A stretch of DNA of 64,000 nucleotides from Neptunomonas phycophila (GTDB taxonomy: Bacteria > Pseudomonadota > Gammaproteobacteria > Pseudomonadales > Balneatricaceae), in NCBI RefSeq assembly GCF_001922575.1, contig NZ_MRCI01000001.1, forward strand, positions 1,240,001 through 1,304,000, written 5' to 3'. Positions within the stretch are counted from its first letter, which is position 1; the number at the start of each line of letters is the position of its first letter. Below are positions 62,028 to 64,000 of this stretch, one piece after another. A program made the translations under genes and the position numbers. The notes below the pieces were generated by a model. That model was not told where the DNA came from. It made no database searches and saw only the letters and a program-made list of their open reading frames with translations.

Positions 62028-63407
62028 ATGTTTAGGTTTCGAAAACCAGAGCGTAGAAGTACGCTAGATGTATGGATCGCTTGTGGGTTCTTTCTTGTAG
62101 CCTATATCGCGGCAGCCTTACTTGATTTGAATGATAGCTGGCGTCTGTGGACACAGCCATTTCGCATGATCGGGTTAGATGCGCTTCCTATGGCGTTGGC
62201 TATTACGGTAGGTATCGTAGTGTGGTTTGCGTGGAGGCGTTGGCAAGAAGGTGAAGAAAGCCGATTAGCTTTATCCGAGACGGTTGAGCGTCTCCAAGTG
62301 GAGGTAGAAGAGCGTAAGCACGCACAAGAAATCGCTCAAGTATTATCCGAAACCAAAAACGAAGTACTCGATAACGAGTATCAGCGCTCAGAGCAACTAG
62401 CCCAAGTGAGCAAGATGGGTGATTTTCTCGCGGCGGCTTCGTCGCCTGAAGAGCTTAAAGAAATCTCCGCTAAATGTTTACGCAACTTGCTGCCGCACTT
62501 AACAGTGGGAGTCATGTTTGCTGATAAAAGCTTCTCGCGCTGGCAATTGCATTCTGCTTGGGGCGAGCACCATGAGCGTATACACCCGCATGTAGATGCT
62601 GAGCAGTGTTGGGTTTTGCGTCGAGGGCAGCAATATGCCGACCAATCTAATACGCAAACAATGCTCTGTAACGAGGCTAACGTAACTGAGTTAAAAACCG
62701 TTGCCTGTTATCCTATTTTCTGTCGAGAAATGCAGTTTGGTGTTCTGCACATACGTTCTGCCGAGTGGCAGGAGCATATTTTAAGTGCCGAAGAGGAAAA
62801 AATGATCGTCGGTGTATGTAACACCATCGGCTTACATTTTTATAATGCTCAATTACGTGCCGAATTAAGTATGGCGTCTAACCGAGATGAGCTAACCGGA
62901 TTATTAAACCGCCGCGGGCTTGGTAATACGCTAAAGCGTGAAATTACGGCGGCTGGCCAGCAAGGGTATAAAGTAACCGTGGCGATGATCGATATTGATC
63001 ATTTTAAAGCTTATAACGACACCTATGGCCACCCAGAAGGGGATAAGGCCCTCAAGTTTATTGCAGAGCAGCTAGCTTCAAATCTGCGTGCTAGGGATGT
63101 GGTAGCGCGTTATGGAGGGGAAGAATTTATCTTGGTGCTGCCCAACACGACCAAAGCGGAGGCTTACAAGAAGCTCAAAGCTATGTTGGTATCTATTAAC
63201 AAGGCCTCTGTCAGCAGCAGTGAATGCTGTAAGCCAATCACGCTGTCTATTGGTATTGCCACCAGCCCGGATGATCAGACCGATGAAGAACGGCTCGTTA
63301 AACTGGCAGATACGGCTTTATATGCTGCTAAAAAGCGTGGCCGTAACTGTGTTATCCCCTATATTTCTCCTCATGCGAATAATCGTATTGCTACAACCCA
63401 AGCTTAG
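62028..63407 (+). CDS. membrane GAF-GGDEF diguanylate cyclase
   Basis: Starting at ATG 62028 (AAGGTG upstream), 459 residues. Two N-terminal helices (about 16-33 and 52-69), a coiled coil (about 75-130), a GAF-like sensor (about 130-280) with several Cys, and a GGDEF domain (about 285-445). GGEEF is at 363-367 and the I-site RARD at 354-357, five residues upstream, so it should be an active cyclase with product inhibition. It precedes topB by 15 bp and may be cotranscribed. Confidence 0.9.
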   Translation: MFRFRKPERRSTLDVWIACGFFLVAYIAAALLDLNDSWRLWTQPFRMIGLDALPMALAITVGIVVWFAWRRWQEGEESRLALSETVERLQVEVEERKHAQEIAQVLSETKNEVLDNEYQRSEQLAQVSKMGDFLAAASSPEELKEISAKCLRNLLPHLTVGVMFADKSFSRWQLHSAWGEHHERIHPHVDAEQCWVLRRGQQYADQSNTQTMLCNEANVTELKTVACYPIFCREMQFGVLHIRSAEWQEHILSAEEEKMIVGVCNTIGLHFYNAQLRAELSMASNRDELTGLLNRRGLGNTLKREITAAGQQGYKVTVAMIDIDHFKAYNDTYGHPEGDKALKFIAEQLASNLRARDVVARYGGEEFILVLPNTTKAEAYKKLKAMLVSINKASVSSSECCKPITLSIGIATSPDDQTDEERLVKLADTALYAAKKRGRNCVIPYISPHANNRIATTQA

Positions 63408-63422
63408 AAAATCTATCATCAC

Positions 63423-64000
63423 ATGATTTTATACATCGCAGAAAAACCGAGTCTTGGACGAGCAATTGCGGACGTGCTGCCAAAACCGCATAAAAAAGCC
63501 GAAGGCTGCGTGATCGCCGCCAACGGTGATGTGGTTAGTTGGTGCATAGGTCACCTATTAGAGCAGTGCGACCCTGATGCCTATGATGAGCGTTATAAAA
63601 AATGGCGTGAAGAAGACCTACCCATCGTTCCTGATCAGTGGCAATTGACACCCAAAAGAGAGACGCGAAAACAGCTGACTGTATTGAGAAAGCTAATAAA
63701 AGAAGCCGATCAATTAGTCCATGCGGGGGACCCAGACCGCGAAGGGCAATTGCTGGTGGATGAGGTTATTAGTTATCTCAAGGTGCCTGCGCAAAAACGT
63801 AATGCAATGCTGCGCTGTTTAATTAGTGATTTAAACCCGCAGGCCGTAAAGTCAGCACTGGCTAAGCTTCGCTCTAATCGAGATTTTATACCGTTATCTA
63901 CGTCGGCGTTAGCACGCTCGCGTGCCGATTGGTTGTATGGGATGAACATGACGCGCTTATGTACCTTGCGAGGGCAGCAATCAGGCTATCAGGGTGTGTT
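63423..64000 (+). CDS. topB: DNA topoisomerase III (5' part, runs off the window)
   Basis: The frame from ATG 63423 is open to the end of the window. It reads [20 protein letters not shown], the Toprim start of TopB, then [19 protein letters not shown] and the acidic motif [16 protein letters not shown] that coordinates Mg2+. It is a type IA topoisomerase that decatenates replicating DNA. About 192 residues are present, so completeness beyond this cannot be judged. It begins 15 bp after the GGDEF gene. Confidence 0.93.
   Translation, partial: MILYIAEKPSLGRAIADVLPKPHKKAEGCVIAANGDVVSWCIGHLLEQCDPDAYDERYKKWREEDLPIVPDQWQLTPKRETRKQLTVLRKLIKEADQLVHAGDPDREGQLLVDEVISYLKVPAQKRNAMLRCLISDLNPQAVKSALAKLRSNRDFIPLSTSALARSRADWLYGMNMTRLCTLRGQQSGYQGV

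Noticed and set aside
1-64000. Mobile elements, CRISPR arrays, toxin-antitoxin or phage-defence islands
   Set aside because: No transposase, integrase, spaced direct repeats or defence domains were found; composition looks even.

Overview
This window is chromosomal DNA from an aerobic, probably marine gammaproteobacterium. Gene content points to the Oceanospirillales (Oceanospirillaceae/Nitrincolaceae type, e.g. relatives of Neptunomonas, Amphritea or Neptuniibacter). The markers used are a PA3496-type small protein family, DUF2058, Syd, YeaC/DUF1315, DUF2797, a UspE-like tandem Usp, a mesD/mesX methionine synthase pair and an Lrp-dadA-ridA-alr operon. The genus is inference. Base composition looks balanced (mid-40s GC by eye) and even. 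I see no insertion sequence, integrase, phage gene, CRISPR array or rRNA gene.

Layout. 0-7.4 kb: copper/cytochrome-oxidase assembly genes (unknown membrane protein, SCO, PCuAC), an SH3 protein, a DMT transporter, a GGDEF-EAL protein, DUF2058 and two small acidic paralogues. 7.7-16.4 kb: Pat-type acyl-CoA synthetase/acetyltransferase, an ArsR regulator with the persulfide-sensor cysteine pair, UspE, exonuclease III, glutathione reductase, and a divergent SDR/LysR pair. 16.4-18.9 kb: mesX-mesD (folate-independent methionine synthesis) behind a leader that folds into nested stems, with a heptanucleotide repeat upstream. 18.9-25.6 kb: HtpX, an exonuclease, an HDOD protein, AlaA, a Tag-like glycosylase, Syd, then tRNA-Asp and tRNA-Val. 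25.6-36.8 kb: a PLP enzyme, NAD kinase with a metallophosphatase, rhomboid protease, YeaC-DUF2797-PepN, AlbA_2 and HAD proteins, a DUF484-GGDEF protein and an alkyltransferase-like protein. 36.9-44.3 kb: flavin reductase, a FemAB/GNAT-like protein, HIT, aspS, yebC, ruvC, a TRIC/YadS membrane protein and mtgA. 44.3-50.1 kb: a partial myo-inositol locus (LacI regulator, small membrane protein, sugar-binding protein, RpiR/IolR-type regulator, iolG, iolB) with a GGAA-N6-TTCC operator. 50.1-54.3 kb: SemiSWEET and a tightly overlapping DUF523/DUF1722-photolyase-folX-folM operon. 54.5-64 kb: NIT-domain chemoreceptor, tlyA with an RluA-like pseudouridine synthase, the dad operon, a GAF-GGDEF protein and the start of topB.

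Most genes are housekeeping or widely distributed. The most unusual signal is the minus-strand leader of mesX at about 18608-18709: a nested set of perfect stems beginning at a predicted transcription start, with a mutually exclusive alternative hairpin. It looks like an uncharacterised regulatory RNA, possibly a riboswitch, controlling a recently described class of methionine synthase. Second-tier items are the iol operator and truncated inositol locus, the pterin-photolyase operon, the C44/C110 ArsR sensor and the paired small acidic proteins.
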